A stretch of 64,000 bases of DNA. Origin: NORP233 sp050186825 (lineage in GTDB: Bacteria; Planctomycetota; J058). Location of the stretch: assembly GCA_050186825.1 (NCBI GenBank), contig JBFWYD010000021.1, forward strand, positions 75,039-139,038. The letters are read 5' to 3'. A program made the translations under genes and the position numbers. Shown here piece by piece: positions 25,149-36,853 of the stretch; the stretch's first letter is position 1; every line of letters begins with the position of its first letter. The notes under the pieces were generated by a model. The model had not been told where the DNA came from, did not search any database, and saw only the letters and a program-made list of their open reading frames with translations.

Positions 25149-27098
25149 GTGGCGGTGAACAGGTTGGCAGGGGGCCCGCAGAGCAGCAGCGAGGACCTCT
25201 ACACCAAGATCGCGCTCGACAACAAGCTGGTCACCCGCTTCCAGGTCCGGCAGGCCTGCAAGGAGCAGGAGGACCTGGGCGCGCAGGGGACCCCCCTCGA
25301 CCTCGGCAACGTGATGGTCCGGCTCGGCTTCCTCACCGATCGCCAGCACCAGTCCGTGCTCAACGCCTGCCGCTACCGCGAGCAGCGCGACTACGACAAG
25401 CGCTTCGCCCGCCAGACCCTGCGGATGGAGGTCCTGACCCAGGAGCAGATCGAGCGCGCCCTGGAGCAGCAGAAGGTGGAGTACGGGCACAGCGGCGCCG
25501 TGACCCCGCTGGCCGATCACCTGGTCAAGCACGGGGTGCTCTCGGCGCAGCAGGCCGAGGGGATCCACAAGGGGATCCAGGAGCGCGACCGCGCGCGCAC
25601 GCAGGTCCAGCGCGGGTCCAAGCCCTCGCGGCGCGAGCTGGCCGTGAGCGGGCCGACTCCGGTCCTGCCGCCGCCGGCCACGCGGCGCCAGTCGGAGACC
25701 GAGGACCTGGACGACGACCTGCCGCTCGACGACGCGGACCTCGAGGAGCCGGAGGGCGACGACGGCCTGGATGGCGACCTGGACGACGACCTCGACGGCG
25801 ACGACGCGGACCTGGACGACGACCTCGACGACGCCGACGTCGAGAGCGACCTGGGCGACGTCGACGACGAGGAGGCGGCCGAGGACGAGGACCTCGACGA
25901 CCTGGACGACGCGGACCTCGAGAGCGACCTGGGCGACGTCGACCTCGACGACGTCGACCTGGACGACGCGGACCTCGAGAGCGACCTGGGCGACGTCGAC
26001 CTGGACGACGACGACCTGGATGGGGACCTGGATGGGGACCTGGAGGGGGACCTGGGGGACGAGGACCTCCCCGACGACGAGGACCTCGACGGCCTCGACG
26101 ACGCGGACCTCGAGTCCGCCCTCGGCGCGGCGCCGGCCGCGGCCGCCCCGGCTGCGTCCGACCTCGGCGACCTGGCCGACCTCAACCTCGACCACCTGGA
26201 CGAGGACGAGCTCGACGCCGGCGACCTGGGCGAGGGCGAGGACGAGGACGACCTGGCCGAGGTCGCGAGCGAGCTCGACAGCGAGGTCCACCTCGACGCC
26301 GAGGACCTCCAGGTGCTCGAGGAGATGGGCTCCGAGGAGGAGCTCGAGGAGGCCGCCCAGTGGGCGGCCGAGGCCTTCGACCCGCGCCCGCTCCACGTCC
26401 GTCCGCCTTCGGAGCGGGTCCCGATCTACGACGACGACTCGACCGTGGCGCCCGCGCGCCCGACCCCGCCGGCCGCGCCCTCGCCGCCGCGCGCGCCGAC
26501 CTCGGCGCGCGTGCCGGCCGCCGAGGCGCGCAAGGGCGGGATCCCCGGGGGCGACGTCTTCGACGAGGGCCTGAGCGACATGGCCAAGGCGGAGGCTTCG
26601 AGCGAGGCGCACGCCGCGCCCGTCCCTCCCGCGCCTCCGCCCGCGCCGCCCTCCGCCTCGCGCCGCGCGCCCGTGGCCACCGACTTCGGCGCGGTCCTCG
26701 ACCCGCTCGATCAGTCGGATCAGGACGACCTCGACGTCCCCATCCCGAGCGACCGCAGCCTGGGTAGGGGGCGTCGGCGGGTGCCCGAGACCGTGGAGCT
26801 CGAGCCGGAGCAGCGCTGGGTCGACCCGCGCGACGCGCCCTCGGAGGAGCGGCGCATCCAGATCGAGGCCGCCGTCACCAGCGCCATCAACAAGGCGCTC
26901 GCCACGGACGACGGCCACGACCTGCCTGCGGCGAGCCAGGCCGCCGGGAGCCCGGCCGCCGTGACCAAGTCTGCGCAGCGCGACGGCGGGATCGACCTGC
27001 GCGACCCGCGCCTGCGGCGCGCCTTCGAGAGGGCCATGGAGGTCGCCTGGAAGGCCTTCCTCGAGGAGCTGGGACCGGAGCTGGGATCGGGCCGGTGA
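25149..27098 (+). CDS. GspE-N-like protein with long Asp/Leu repeat region
   Basis: 649 aa. GTG 25149 is chosen because GGAGGA stands 7 bases upstream; the frame is open far 5'. Residues 10-140 contain three helical modules like those at the N-terminus of GspE/MshE ATPases (LYTKIALDNKLVTRFQVRQA, NVMVRLGFLTDRQHQSVL, HLVKHGVLSAQQAEGI). Residues about 182-405 are extremely acidic, with repeats such as LDDADLESDLGDV, partly as 57-bp DNA copies. A Pro/Ala-rich linker follows and the last 90 residues are helical and charged. No membrane helix. Context (two GspE-like genes next) suggests an accessory or regulator of a type IV pilus or type II secretion-like machine. Confidence 0.7.
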   Translation: MAVNRLAGGPQSSSEDLYTKIALDNKLVTRFQVRQACKEQEDLGAQGTPLDLGNVMVRLGFLTDRQHQSVLNACRYREQRDYDKRFARQTLRMEVLTQEQIERALEQQKVEYGHSGAVTPLADHLVKHGVLSAQQAEGIHKGIQERDRARTQVQRGSKPSRRELAVSGPTPVLPPPATRRQSETEDLDDDLPLDDADLEEPEGDDGLDGDLDDDLDGDDADLDDDLDDADVESDLGDVDDEEAAEDEDLDDLDDADLESDLGDVDLDDVDLDDADLESDLGDVDLDDDDLDGDLDGDLEGDLGDEDLPDDEDLDGLDDADLESALGAAPAAAAPAASDLGDLADLNLDHLDEDELDAGDLGEGEDEDDLAEVASELDSEVHLDAEDLQVLEEMGSEEELEEAAQWAAEAFDPRPLHVRPPSERVPIYDDDSTVAPARPTPPAAPSPPRAPTSARVPAAEARKGGIPGGDVFDEGLSDMAKAEASSEAHAAPVPPAPPPAPPSASRRAPVATDFGAVLDPLDQSDQDDLDVPIPSDRSLGRGRRRVPETVELEPEQRWVDPRDAPSEERRIQIEAAVTSAINKALATDDGHDLPAASQAAGSPAAVTKSAQRDGGIDLRDPRLRRAFERAMEVAWKAFLEELGPELGSGR

Positions 27099-27177
27099 TC
27101 CCTTCGTCGGTCCAGCGCTCCTCGGCTCCGCGCGCAGCGCTCCGCCCCCCAGCTCGGGGCGCGGCGGGGACCGCTCG

Positions 27178-29097
27178 ATGAGGGCCAGCCCGCCGGAGCA
27201 GCGGAGCGCGGCGGCCGCGTTCTTCGCCTGGCGCCCCGCCGGTGTGGGCGCGGTGCTCGTGCCGTGCGGCTGGTGCGAGGGCGCGCCCGGTTGCCTGATC
27301 CGGCTGGGCGAGAACCTGCTCGAGGCCCTCTGCCCGCGCTGCGCGAACAGCCTCGCCCTGGGGCGCGCGCGCGCGATCGCGCGTGAGGCCGGCCCGCGGG
27401 CGCTGCGCGCCGCGCTGACCGCCCTGGGGCTGCTGCCTCCGGGGGCCCCGCTCCAGGACGGCGCGGTCGAGGGCGGCGCGGCCGAGGACGGCGCAGGCGA
27501 CGGGGAGCTCCTCGACCGGCTGATCGACGAGGGCCTCCTGCGCCGCGACCTGCGCCTGGTGCTCGAGCTCGACCCGGCGGCGCGGCGCCACGCCTACGGC
27601 GCGGCGCCGCTGCGCGACGTGGCCCTGCCCGAGGAGGTGGAGTGGGCGCTCGAGGAGCGCCGGCGTCGCGGCGGCGTCCTGAGCGAGCTCGTGGGCGGGC
27701 GCGTGCGCGAGCGCGTGGCGGCGACCGTGCGCTCGGTGGGGGCCGAGGCCGGCCTCGAGCGCTACGAGGGCGGTGGCGCGCGCCCCGAGCTGCTGCCGGC
27801 GCGCGTCCAGGCCCTGCTGCGGGCCCTGCCGCTGCGCCGCGCCGAGGACGGGGCGCTGGTCGTCGCCGTGTGGGACCCGCTGGATGCCTGTCTGCTGCGC
27901 GACCTCGAGCGGCTGGCGGGCGAGCCGGTGCACGCCGTGCTCGGCGCGCCCGAGGCCCTGCGCGACGAGCTGCCTCCCCCCCTCGAGGACGGGGGGCAGG
28001 AGCAGGACGACGAGCAGCCGCCCGTGGGCTGGCTCGGCGGTGAGGACCTCGCGGGCCTGGGGGAGGACCCGGTCGAGGAGGTCCTGCTCGAGGCGCTGGA
28101 GGAGGGCGCCGGCGAGCTCCTGCTCGAGCCGCGCGAGGGCGGGGCCGCCGCGCTCCGGCTGCGCGTCCAGGGCGAGCTGCGCGACGAGCGGCGCGTGCCC
28201 CTCGAGGCCGCGCTGGCCTGCGCCGAGCGCCTGGCGCCGGCCACGGGCGCGTTGGTCAGCGCGGGCACCTGCCGCTACGAGCTGCCCGGCCTGCCGCTGC
28301 GGATCGACTACCGGCGCGTGGAGACGCCGCTCGGGCCCGCGCTGGCGCTGCGCCTCGAGGAGGAGGCCCCGCCCGCCTGCGCCGCGCTCACGCTCGGGGG
28401 CCTCGGGCTCTCGCTCGAGGCGCTCGCGACCTTCGAGGCCGCGCTGGCCGCGGGGCGCGGCCTGATCGTGATCGGCGCCCCGCGCGCGCACGAGCGGACC
28501 GAGGCCTATCACGCCGTGCTGGCCCGCGCGCTGCGCCTGGGCGGGGCCGTGGTCTCGGTGGAGCGGCGCGTGCGCCGCCTGCTCCCGGCCACCCAGATCC
28601 AGGTCTCCGCCGCGCTCGAGCCGGGCGCGCTGGACGCGCTGCTCGACCCGCGCCCCGACTGGCTGGGCATAGACGGCCTCGGGCTCGACGGCGTGCTCGG
28701 GCGCGAGGCCCTGCGGCTCGGCCTCGACGCGGTGCTCGCCGGCGGGGCCGCGGTGGTGACCGTGCCCGCGCTCGACGCCGAGACCGCCCTGGCCCGGCTC
28801 GAGCTGGACGGCGCGCCGCGCGCGCTCCTGGCCCGCGCCGTGTCGGTGGTCCTCGTGCGCCGCGCGGTCGCGCGCGCCTGCCCTCACTGCCGCTTCCCCC
28901 TCGACGAGGGGCGCTGGGTCGGGCTGGGCTGCGCCGCCTGCGCCGAGCAGGGCCGCGGCGAGCCCATCCCCCTGGCCGAGCTCGCCCGCGTGGACGAGCG
29001 CGGCCACGCTTTCCCCTGCGCCGGCTCGGAGCCCCTCCCCCAGCGCCTGGAGCGCCTGGCCCGGGAGGGGGCGGTGGCGCGCGACGCGCGCGCTTGA
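27178..29097 (+). CDS. Catalytically degenerate GspE/PilB-like ATPase paralogue
   Basis: 639 aa from ATG 27178. A Cys cluster (PCGWC...CPRC, about 29-55) and helical modules lead to a GspE-N-like domain (PLRRAEDGALVVAVWDPLD near 220). From about 300 the order of GspE is followed: VEEVLLEALEEGAGELLLEP in place of the VNQIL..A..ASDIHIEP motif, RGLIVIGAPRAHERTEAYHAVL in place of the Walker A loop, VSVERRVRRLLPATQIQV in place of the EDPVE..QVQV motif, and DWLGIDGLGLD in place of DPDVIMIGEMRD. So P-loop Lys, Walker B and Asp-box residues are all absent. The CPHC...CAAC zinc site near 567-585 survives. Likely a non-ATPase partner of the intact GspE encoded next. Confidence 0.7.
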   Translation: MRASPPEQRSAAAAFFAWRPAGVGAVLVPCGWCEGAPGCLIRLGENLLEALCPRCANSLALGRARAIAREAGPRALRAALTALGLLPPGAPLQDGAVEGGAAEDGAGDGELLDRLIDEGLLRRDLRLVLELDPAARRHAYGAAPLRDVALPEEVEWALEERRRRGGVLSELVGGRVRERVAATVRSVGAEAGLERYEGGGARPELLPARVQALLRALPLRRAEDGALVVAVWDPLDACLLRDLERLAGEPVHAVLGAPEALRDELPPPLEDGGQEQDDEQPPVGWLGGEDLAGLGEDPVEEVLLEALEEGAGELLLEPREGGAAALRLRVQGELRDERRVPLEAALACAERLAPATGALVSAGTCRYELPGLPLRIDYRRVETPLGPALALRLEEEAPPACAALTLGGLGLSLEALATFEAALAAGRGLIVIGAPRAHERTEAYHAVLARALRLGGAVVSVERRVRRLLPATQIQVSAALEPGALDALLDPRPDWLGIDGLGLDGVLGREALRLGLDAVLAGGAAVVTVPALDAETALARLELDGAPRALLARAVSVVLVRRAVARACPHCRFPLDEGRWVGLGCAACAEQGRGEPIPLAELARVDERGHAFPCAGSEPLPQRLERLAREGAVARDARA

Positions 29098-29107
29098 CCG
29101 CGGGGCG

Positions 29108-29201
29108 TTGAAGGGGAGGGAATGGCGGCTAGGATCCATCAGGGTTTAGGTCGCCACCGACCCTCGCCGCGGGACTCCCGCGACGAGGAGGGGTCCTAGC
29201 C
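29108..29201 (+). promoter_or_regulatory. Promoter and overlapping inverted repeats upstream of GAF-GspE gene
   Basis: TTGAAG (29108-29113), a 16-base spacer and TAGGAT (29130-29135) form the best -35/-10 pair in the window. The -10 box lies in GGCTAGGATCC (29127-29137), which can pair with GGGTCCTAGCC (29191-29201); inside are two smaller hairpins (29149-29162, and 29164-29186 with stem TCG.CGCGGG). Start of transcription near 29142 would leave an about 115-base leader containing the two inner hairpins. Confidence 0.45.
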
Positions 29202-29256
29202 GGCTGGTACTTGAGGCTGGGCATCGCTCCGGCCGCTCACTCGTGCGAGGCCGTCC

Positions 29257-31938
<2,682 letters not shown>

Positions 31939-31945
31939 CGGTCGG

Positions 31946-32563
31946 GTGGGTCCGTTCCTGGTGTTCGAGGGGATCGACGGCGCGGGGAAGTCCAGCCAGC
32001 TCGCGCTCCTGGCCGCGCGCGTCGAGGCCGCGGGGCGCCGCGTGCGGCGCCTGGTGGAGCCCACCGACGGCCCGCTGGGGCAGGAGATCCGGCGCCGGGC
32101 CCGCGGCGAGGGCGCGCCGCTGAGCGCGCGCGAGGAGCTGGACCTGTTCGTCGCCGACCGGCGCCAGAACGTCGAGCAGAACGTGCTGCCCGCGCTGGAG
32201 GCCGGCGAGGTGGTGCTCCAGGACCGCTACTTCTACTCGACCGCCGCCTACCAGGCCGCGCGGCCGGAGCTGGGCCTCTCGCCTGAGGAGGTGGTGGCGC
32301 TCCACGCCTGGGCCCCGCTGCCCGACCGCGTGCTCCTGCTCGACCTCCCCGTCAGCGAGGGGCTCTCGCGGGTGGCCCGCCGCGGCGCGGGCGACTCCTT
32401 CGAGACCGAGACCCGCCAGCGGCGGGTGCGTGAGCACTTCCTGGCGCTCGCCGCGGAGGACGCGCGCTTCGTCACGATCGCCGCGGACCGCCCGCCGGCC
32501 GAGGTCGCGGCCGAGGTGTGGGCGGCCGTGTCGCCGCTGCTGGCTCCGGAGGCCGCGCCGTGA
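31946..32563 (+). CDS. tmk: Thymidylate kinase
   Basis: 205 aa from GTG 31946. Phosphorylates dTMP to dTDP. P-loop FEGIDGAGKSSQ (7-18), EPTDGPLGQEIRRR with the conserved Glu-Pro-Thr (EPT/EPG motif), LFVADRRQNVE, the QDRYFYSTAAYQ motif (about 92-103) with DRY and the TMP-binding residues, and LLLDLPVSEGLSR. A lid region with ARRGAGDSFE contains arginines. Length typical. Its stop overlaps the start of the binding-protein gene in GTGA, so it leads the ABC-transporter operon, an unexpected but clear arrangement. Confidence 0.95.
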   Translation: MGPFLVFEGIDGAGKSSQLALLAARVEAAGRRVRRLVEPTDGPLGQEIRRRARGEGAPLSAREELDLFVADRRQNVEQNVLPALEAGEVVLQDRYFYSTAAYQAARPELGLSPEEVVALHAWAPLPDRVLLLDLPVSEGLSRVARRGAGDSFETETRQRRVREHFLALAAEDARFVTIAADRPPAEVAAEVWAAVSPLLAPEAAP

Positions 32564-33603
32564 AGCGCAAGTCGCCGCTCTACGTGTTCCTGATCCTCCT
32601 CCCGTGGGTGGCCTGGGGGCTCTACTCGCTCTGGAAGAGCCGGAGCCCGGGCCCGGCGCCGCGCGAGGTGGTCGTCTACTGCGCGCTGGACCGGCTCTAC
32701 GCCCAGCCGCTGCTCGACGGCTTCACGCGGCGCACCGGGATCGTGGTCCGCGCCAAGTGGGACAGCGAGGCGACCAAGACCACGGGCCTGGTCCAGGCCC
32801 TGCTCGCCGAGCGCGCGGCGCCGCGCTGCGACGTGTTCTGGAACAACGAGGTCAGCCAGACGATCCAGCTCGCGCGGGCCGGCGCGCTCCAGGCCTACGA
32901 CAGCCCGCAGGCCCGGGGGCTGCCCGCCTGGGCGCGCGACCCCGGGCACCTCTGGACGGGCTTCGCGGCCAGGGCGCGCGTGCTGCTGGTCAACCGGACC
33001 CGCGTGCCCGAGGGCTCGCGCCCGCGCTCGGTCCAGGACCTGCTCGACCCGCGCTGGAAGGGCCAGGTCGGGATCGCCAAGCCGCTGTTCGGGACCACGG
33101 CCACCCAGGTCGCGGCCTGGTTCAGCCGCGACGGCGAGGCCAAGGCGAAGGCCTTCTTCGACGCGCTCAAGGCCAACGGCGTGGTGGTGTGCGCCGGCAA
33201 CGCCGACGTCAAGGACCGGGTCGCCGCGGGCGAGCTGGCCTTCGGCTGGACCGACAGCGACGACGCCAACGTGGCCCTCGAGGCCGCCAGCCCGGTCCAG
33301 GTCGTGTTCCCCGACCAGGGCCAGGGCGAGCGCGGCACGCTCCTGATCCCGAACGCGGCCTCGATCGTGGCAGGCGCCCCGCACGCGGCCGAGGCGCGCG
33401 AGCTGGTCGACTTCCTGCTCTCGCCCGAGGTCGAGGAGCTGCTCTCGCGCTCGCGCTCGGCGCAGATCCCGCTGCGCAAGGAGGTCGCGCGGCCGGCCTG
33501 GATCCCGCAGGACCTCGTGGCCGAGCCGATCGACTGGCCCAAGGCGGCGGACGCCTTCCCTCGGGCGCGCGACTACGTGGAGCAGAGCTTCCTCAAGGAA
33601 TGA
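32560..33603 (+). CDS. Iron-type ABC transporter substrate-binding protein
   Basis: 347 aa from GTG 32560 (GTGA overlap with tmk). Periplasmic binding protein of the Fbp/Afu/Fut ferric-iron family. N-terminal membrane helix (about 6-26, VFLILLPWVAWGLYSLW) without a lipobox, so it is probably membrane-anchored. Fold signatures: VVYCALDRLYAQPLLDGFTRRTGI, AKWDSEATKTTGLVQALLAER, CDVFWNNEVSQTIQLARAGAL, RPRSVQDLLDPRWKGQVGIA, FGWTDSDDANVAL and VVFPDQGQGERGTLLIPNAA. The ligand could be ferric iron, or, as in related proteins, another oxyanion or thiamine; iron is most likely given the family. Next gene starts in the stop (ATGA). Confidence 0.87.
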   Translation: MKRKSPLYVFLILLPWVAWGLYSLWKSRSPGPAPREVVVYCALDRLYAQPLLDGFTRRTGIVVRAKWDSEATKTTGLVQALLAERAAPRCDVFWNNEVSQTIQLARAGALQAYDSPQARGLPAWARDPGHLWTGFAARARVLLVNRTRVPEGSRPRSVQDLLDPRWKGQVGIAKPLFGTTATQVAAWFSRDGEAKAKAFFDALKANGVVVCAGNADVKDRVAAGELAFGWTDSDDANVALEAASPVQVVFPDQGQGERGTLLIPNAASIVAGAPHAAEARELVDFLLSPEVEELLSRSRSAQIPLRKEVARPAWIPQDLVAEPIDWPKAADAFPRARDYVEQSFLKE

Positions 33604-35321
33604 GCGCGGACGGGGTGGGCGAGCAGCGCGCGCTCCGGAGCGCGCGACGGCGGGCTGGCCTGGTCCTGGCCGGCCTGGGGGCCGCGGTGGTCCTCGCGTC
33701 GCTGGCGCGCGTGCCCGCCTGGCGCGGGTCGCCGATCCTGACCTCGCTCGAGGTCGCCCTCTGCGCCGCGCTGACCGCGCTCGCGCTCGGGGTCCCCTAC
33801 GCGCTGGCCGTCGAGCGCTGGCGCGTGCCGGGGCGGCGGCTGCTGCTCGCGCTCGGGGTCACGCCGCTGGTGGTCCCGCCCTACCTCGCGGTCGTGGCCT
33901 GGCGCGGGGTGTTCGGCCCGGGGGGTCGGGTGCCGCTCCTGCTCGGCGTGCGCCCGCCCGTGGGCCCGGCGATCCTCGCCAAGAGCGCGATCTACACGGC
34001 GCCCTGCTGCGGCTTCCTGCTCGGGGCCAGCCTGCTCCCGCTGGTGCTCCTGCCCGTCTGGGCCGCCCTGCGCCGCCTGCCGGGCGGGAGCCTGGACGCG
34101 GCGCGCCTCCTGCTCGGCGAGTGGGGCGAGCGGCGGCTGATCGCGCGCGCGCTGCTCCCCGCGGCGCTGGCAGGGGCCCTGGCCGTGGCGGCGCTCTCGC
34201 TGGTCGAGTTCCCGGTCCCGCAGCTCTTGCGGATCAAGGTCCAGTCGGAGGAGGTCTTCGCCGCCTTCCACGGGCAGAACGACACCTGGGCCGCCCTGCG
34301 CGCGGCCTCGCTCGCGAGCGCGCCGCTCCTGGGGCTGAGCGTGGCGCTGGCGGGCCTGGCGCTCGCGCTCCCCTGGGGCGGCGCCCCCCTCGCGGGCCCC
34401 GGCGGACGGGCGCGGCCGCTGGGGCGGGCCGGCCAGCTCGCGGCCTGGGTCGGCTGCGCCCTGGCCCTGGCGCCGGGCGCCTGGCTCCCGGCGCTGGACG
34501 TGGGCCTGCGCCTGATCCACCGCCCGGTCCCGCCCGGCTCGCGCGTCCCGCAAGGCCTCGCGCGCGCGCGGCTCGTCCTGCGCGACGCCTGGACCGCGGG
34601 CGCCGGCGACGCCGAGCGCAGCGTGCAGGTGGGGATCGGCGCCGCGAGCGCGGCCGTGACGCTGGCGCTGGTGGTGGTCGCGCTCGGCCTGGTCCTCGCG
34701 CGCCGCGCGCGGCGCGCCGCGCGCGGCCCAGCCAGGGTCGCGGCCAGGGGCGACGTCGGGCGCGGGCTCGGGCGCCGCGCCTGGCTGCGCGCCACGCTCG
34801 AGGCCTGCGGCGCGGCCGCGCTGGCCCTGGCCCTCGCCTGCCCGGCCCCGCTGGTGGGGATCGCCGTGCTCGTGGGCCTGACCTGGGCGGGCGCGAGCGC
34901 CACCCTCGACGGGCTCTCCTGCCTGGTGCTCTCGGACCTGGCGCGCTTCCTGCCCTTTGCGCTGGGTCTCCTGGTCCTCGCCGCGCGCGGGCTCCCCCGA
35001 GGCCCGCTCGAGGCCGCGGAGCTCGCCGGGCGCTCGCCCGTCCTCGGAGTGGCGCTGCCGCAGCTCCTGCCCGCGGCCTTCGCCGCCTGGGCGCTCGTCT
35101 ACGTGCTCTCGGTCACCGAGTTCTCGGCCACGACCCTGGTCGCCCCGCCGGGGCTCCAGGTCCTGTCGCTGCTCGTGGTCAACCAGGCCCACTACGGCGA
35201 GGTCAGCGAGCTGGCGGGCTTCTGCGCGATGCTCCTGGGCGTGGTCCTCTGGCCGCTGCCGCCCCTGGCGGCCCTGGCCTGGTGGTCCTTCCGCGACCCG
35301 GGCGGGGAGGCGAGCGTGTGA
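33600..35321 (+). CDS. Iron-type ABC transporter permease, two fused domains
   Basis: 573 aa from ATG 33600, 4-base overlap on both sides. Inner-membrane channel of the FbpB/SfuB type with two permease halves: about six helices in residues 20-270 and six more in 300-565. EAA-like loops are visible in both halves: GGSLDAARLLLGEWGERRLIARALLPAA (first; about 160-190) and RGPLEAAELAGRSPVLGVALPQLLPAA (second). These contact the ATPase. The arrangement binding protein - fused permease - ATPase is typical for ferric-iron importers. Confidence 0.9.
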   Translation: MSADGVGEQRALRSARRRAGLVLAGLGAAVVLASLARVPAWRGSPILTSLEVALCAALTALALGVPYALAVERWRVPGRRLLLALGVTPLVVPPYLAVVAWRGVFGPGGRVPLLLGVRPPVGPAILAKSAIYTAPCCGFLLGASLLPLVLLPVWAALRRLPGGSLDAARLLLGEWGERRLIARALLPAALAGALAVAALSLVEFPVPQLLRIKVQSEEVFAAFHGQNDTWAALRAASLASAPLLGLSVALAGLALALPWGGAPLAGPGGRARPLGRAGQLAAWVGCALALAPGAWLPALDVGLRLIHRPVPPGSRVPQGLARARLVLRDAWTAGAGDAERSVQVGIGAASAAVTLALVVVALGLVLARRARRAARGPARVAARGDVGRGLGRRAWLRATLEACGAAALALALACPAPLVGIAVLVGLTWAGASATLDGLSCLVLSDLARFLPFALGLLVLAARGLPRGPLEAAELAGRSPVLGVALPQLLPAAFAAWALVYVLSVTEFSATTLVAPPGLQVLSLLVVNQAHYGEVSELAGFCAMLLGVVLWPLPPLAALAWWSFRDPGGEASV

Positions 35322-36322
35322 GCGGGCTCTCGGTCTCGGGTCTCTCGCGGCGCTTCGGCGAGCGCTGGGCCCTGCGCGAGCTCGCCTTCGAGCTGGCCTC
35401 GGGCTCGAGGTTGGCCGTGCTCGGCCGCTCGGGCGCGGGCAAGACCACGCTCCTGCGCCTGCTGGCCGGCCTCGAGGCCCCCGACGCGGGCCGGGTCCTG
35501 CTGGAGGGGCGCGACCTGGCGGGCGTCTCGCCGGCGGAGCGCGGGGTCGGGATGGTCTTTCAGGACCTCGCCCTCTGGCCGCACAAGGACGTCGAGGAGA
35601 CCCTGAGCTGGACCGCGCGCGGCACGCGCGCCGAGCGGCGCGCGGCGGCCCGCCGCCTGGCCGACGAGGTCGGGCTCGGCGGTCGCCTCGACGCGCTGCC
35701 CGCCGAGCTGTCGGGGGGGGAGCAGCAGCGCCTCGCGATCGCCCGGGCCCTGGCCCCCGCGCCGCGCCTCCTCCTCTGCGACGAGCCCTTCGCGCACCTC
35801 GACGCGCCGCTCCGCTGGGAGCTCGGCGGTCGCCTGCTCGAGCTCCTGGCCGAGCGCGGCGCGGCCCTGATCCTCGTGACCCACGAGCGCCGCGAGGCCC
35901 TCGACCTCGCGGACGAGCTGCTCGTCCTCGACGCGGGCGAGGCCTGCGACCGCGGCCGCGTCGAGGATGTCCTCCAGCGCCCCGCGCACGCCACCACGGC
36001 CTCGCTCCTCGACCTCGGCGCCGTGCTCCCCGCCGAGGTCGCGGGTGGGAAGGCGCGCTGTGCGCTGGGCGAGCTGGAGCTGGCCTGGGAGCTCGAGGGC
36101 GCGGACGCGGTCCTGGTCCGCCCGGGCGAGCTCTCCTTGGGGGCGGAGGGGGTGGCCGGGCGTGTCCGCCGCCGCTCGACGCGCCCGACCACCCGCGGGG
36201 TCGAGGCCGTGCTCGAGGTCGAGCTCGAGGGCGGTGCGCGGGTGCGCGTCGAGGGCGCGGCCGAGGTCGGCGCGGAGGTCCACCTGCGGCCCCCGGCCAA
36301 GGTCGTGCCGCTGCGCCGGTAG
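35318..36322 (+). CDS. Iron-type ABC transporter ATP-binding protein
   Basis: 334 aa from GTG 35318 (GTGA overlap). Walker A GRSGAGKTTLLRLL (about 33-46), Q-loop MVFQDLALWPH, signature LSGGEQQRLAIARAL, Walker B LLLCDEPFAHLD and switch His in LVTHERREAL are all intact. The C-terminal 95 residues form a TOBE-like regulatory domain (VLVRPGELSLG and VEAVLEVELEGGARVRVEG). Last gene of the tmk-transporter operon. No terminator was found directly after it; the following 531-base gap is repeat-rich. Confidence 0.93.
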   Translation: MSGLSVSGLSRRFGERWALRELAFELASGSRLAVLGRSGAGKTTLLRLLAGLEAPDAGRVLLEGRDLAGVSPAERGVGMVFQDLALWPHKDVEETLSWTARGTRAERRAAARRLADEVGLGGRLDALPAELSGGEQQRLAIARALAPAPRLLLCDEPFAHLDAPLRWELGGRLLELLAERGAALILVTHERREALDLADELLVLDAGEACDRGRVEDVLQRPAHATTASLLDLGAVLPAEVAGGKARCALGELELAWELEGADAVLVRPGELSLGAEGVAGRVRRRSTRPTTRGVEAVLEVELEGGARVRVEGAAEVGAEVHLRPPAKVVPLRR

Positions 36323-36395
36323 GCCGGTCGGGCTCGATGGTCTCGCGGGCGTCCTGCGCGGGCGAAGGGATCAAGAGCCGCGAAGGCTGTTCTTC

Positions 36396-36429
36396 AACGC
36401 AAAGACGCAAAGACGCAGAGTCGCGAAGG
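36396..36429. repeat. CGCAAAGA short tandem repeat
   Basis: AACGCAAAGACGCAAAGACG and following GCAGAGTCGCGAAGG form a 9-bp tandem array. Related phrases (ggaacgccaagacgcgaag) occur at 13602 and near 13425. It is part of the 36323-36853 gap, which also holds a hexamer array (36483-36581) and no gene that I can support. Confidence 0.7.
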
Positions 36430-36482
36430 GGCCTCGCTGGACTGAGGCCGGGAAAGACGCCGAGGACGCGAAGGGTCGTGGG

Positions 36483-36581
36483 TCGGACTCGGACTCGGAC
36501 TCGGACTCGGACTCGGACTCGGCCTCGGGTCCCGGCCTCGGGTCCCGGACCCGGCCTCGTCAGCGGCCTCGGGTCTCGGTG
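36483..36581. repeat. Hexanucleotide array (CGGACT)n
   Basis: About seven CGGACT units followed by degenerate CGGCCTCGGGTCC units and CAGCGGCCTC. On the other strand it reads GAGTCCGAGTCC, the same array type as at 42355-42470 and 63875-64000. Confidence 0.85.
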
Positions 36582-36853
36582 AGTCCAAGAAGCGACCGTC
36601 TGCGGACGATGGACTCCCGGAGGCGACAGCCGACCCGCCTCGGACCCCCCGCTCGGCCGGAATCACTCATCCCGCCTGGGGTTGCGGCTGGGAATCGCTC
36701 AGGACCCCTCGATTTCGGGAAGCCGAAAGGCAACAGTTCCGTGCGGCTACGGCACGTACGGGCACGAGGCCTGGCTGTGCAACGACTTGAGTGTTGGTTC
36801 GCGGCTCGCGAGGGAGATGGCCGAGACAGAGCCCCGAGCGAGGTCAATCCAAC

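Noticed and set aside
36791..36853. Upstream ATG for the FG-GAP lipoprotein
   Set aside because: It would place 21 charged residues in front of an otherwise perfect lipoprotein signal peptide.
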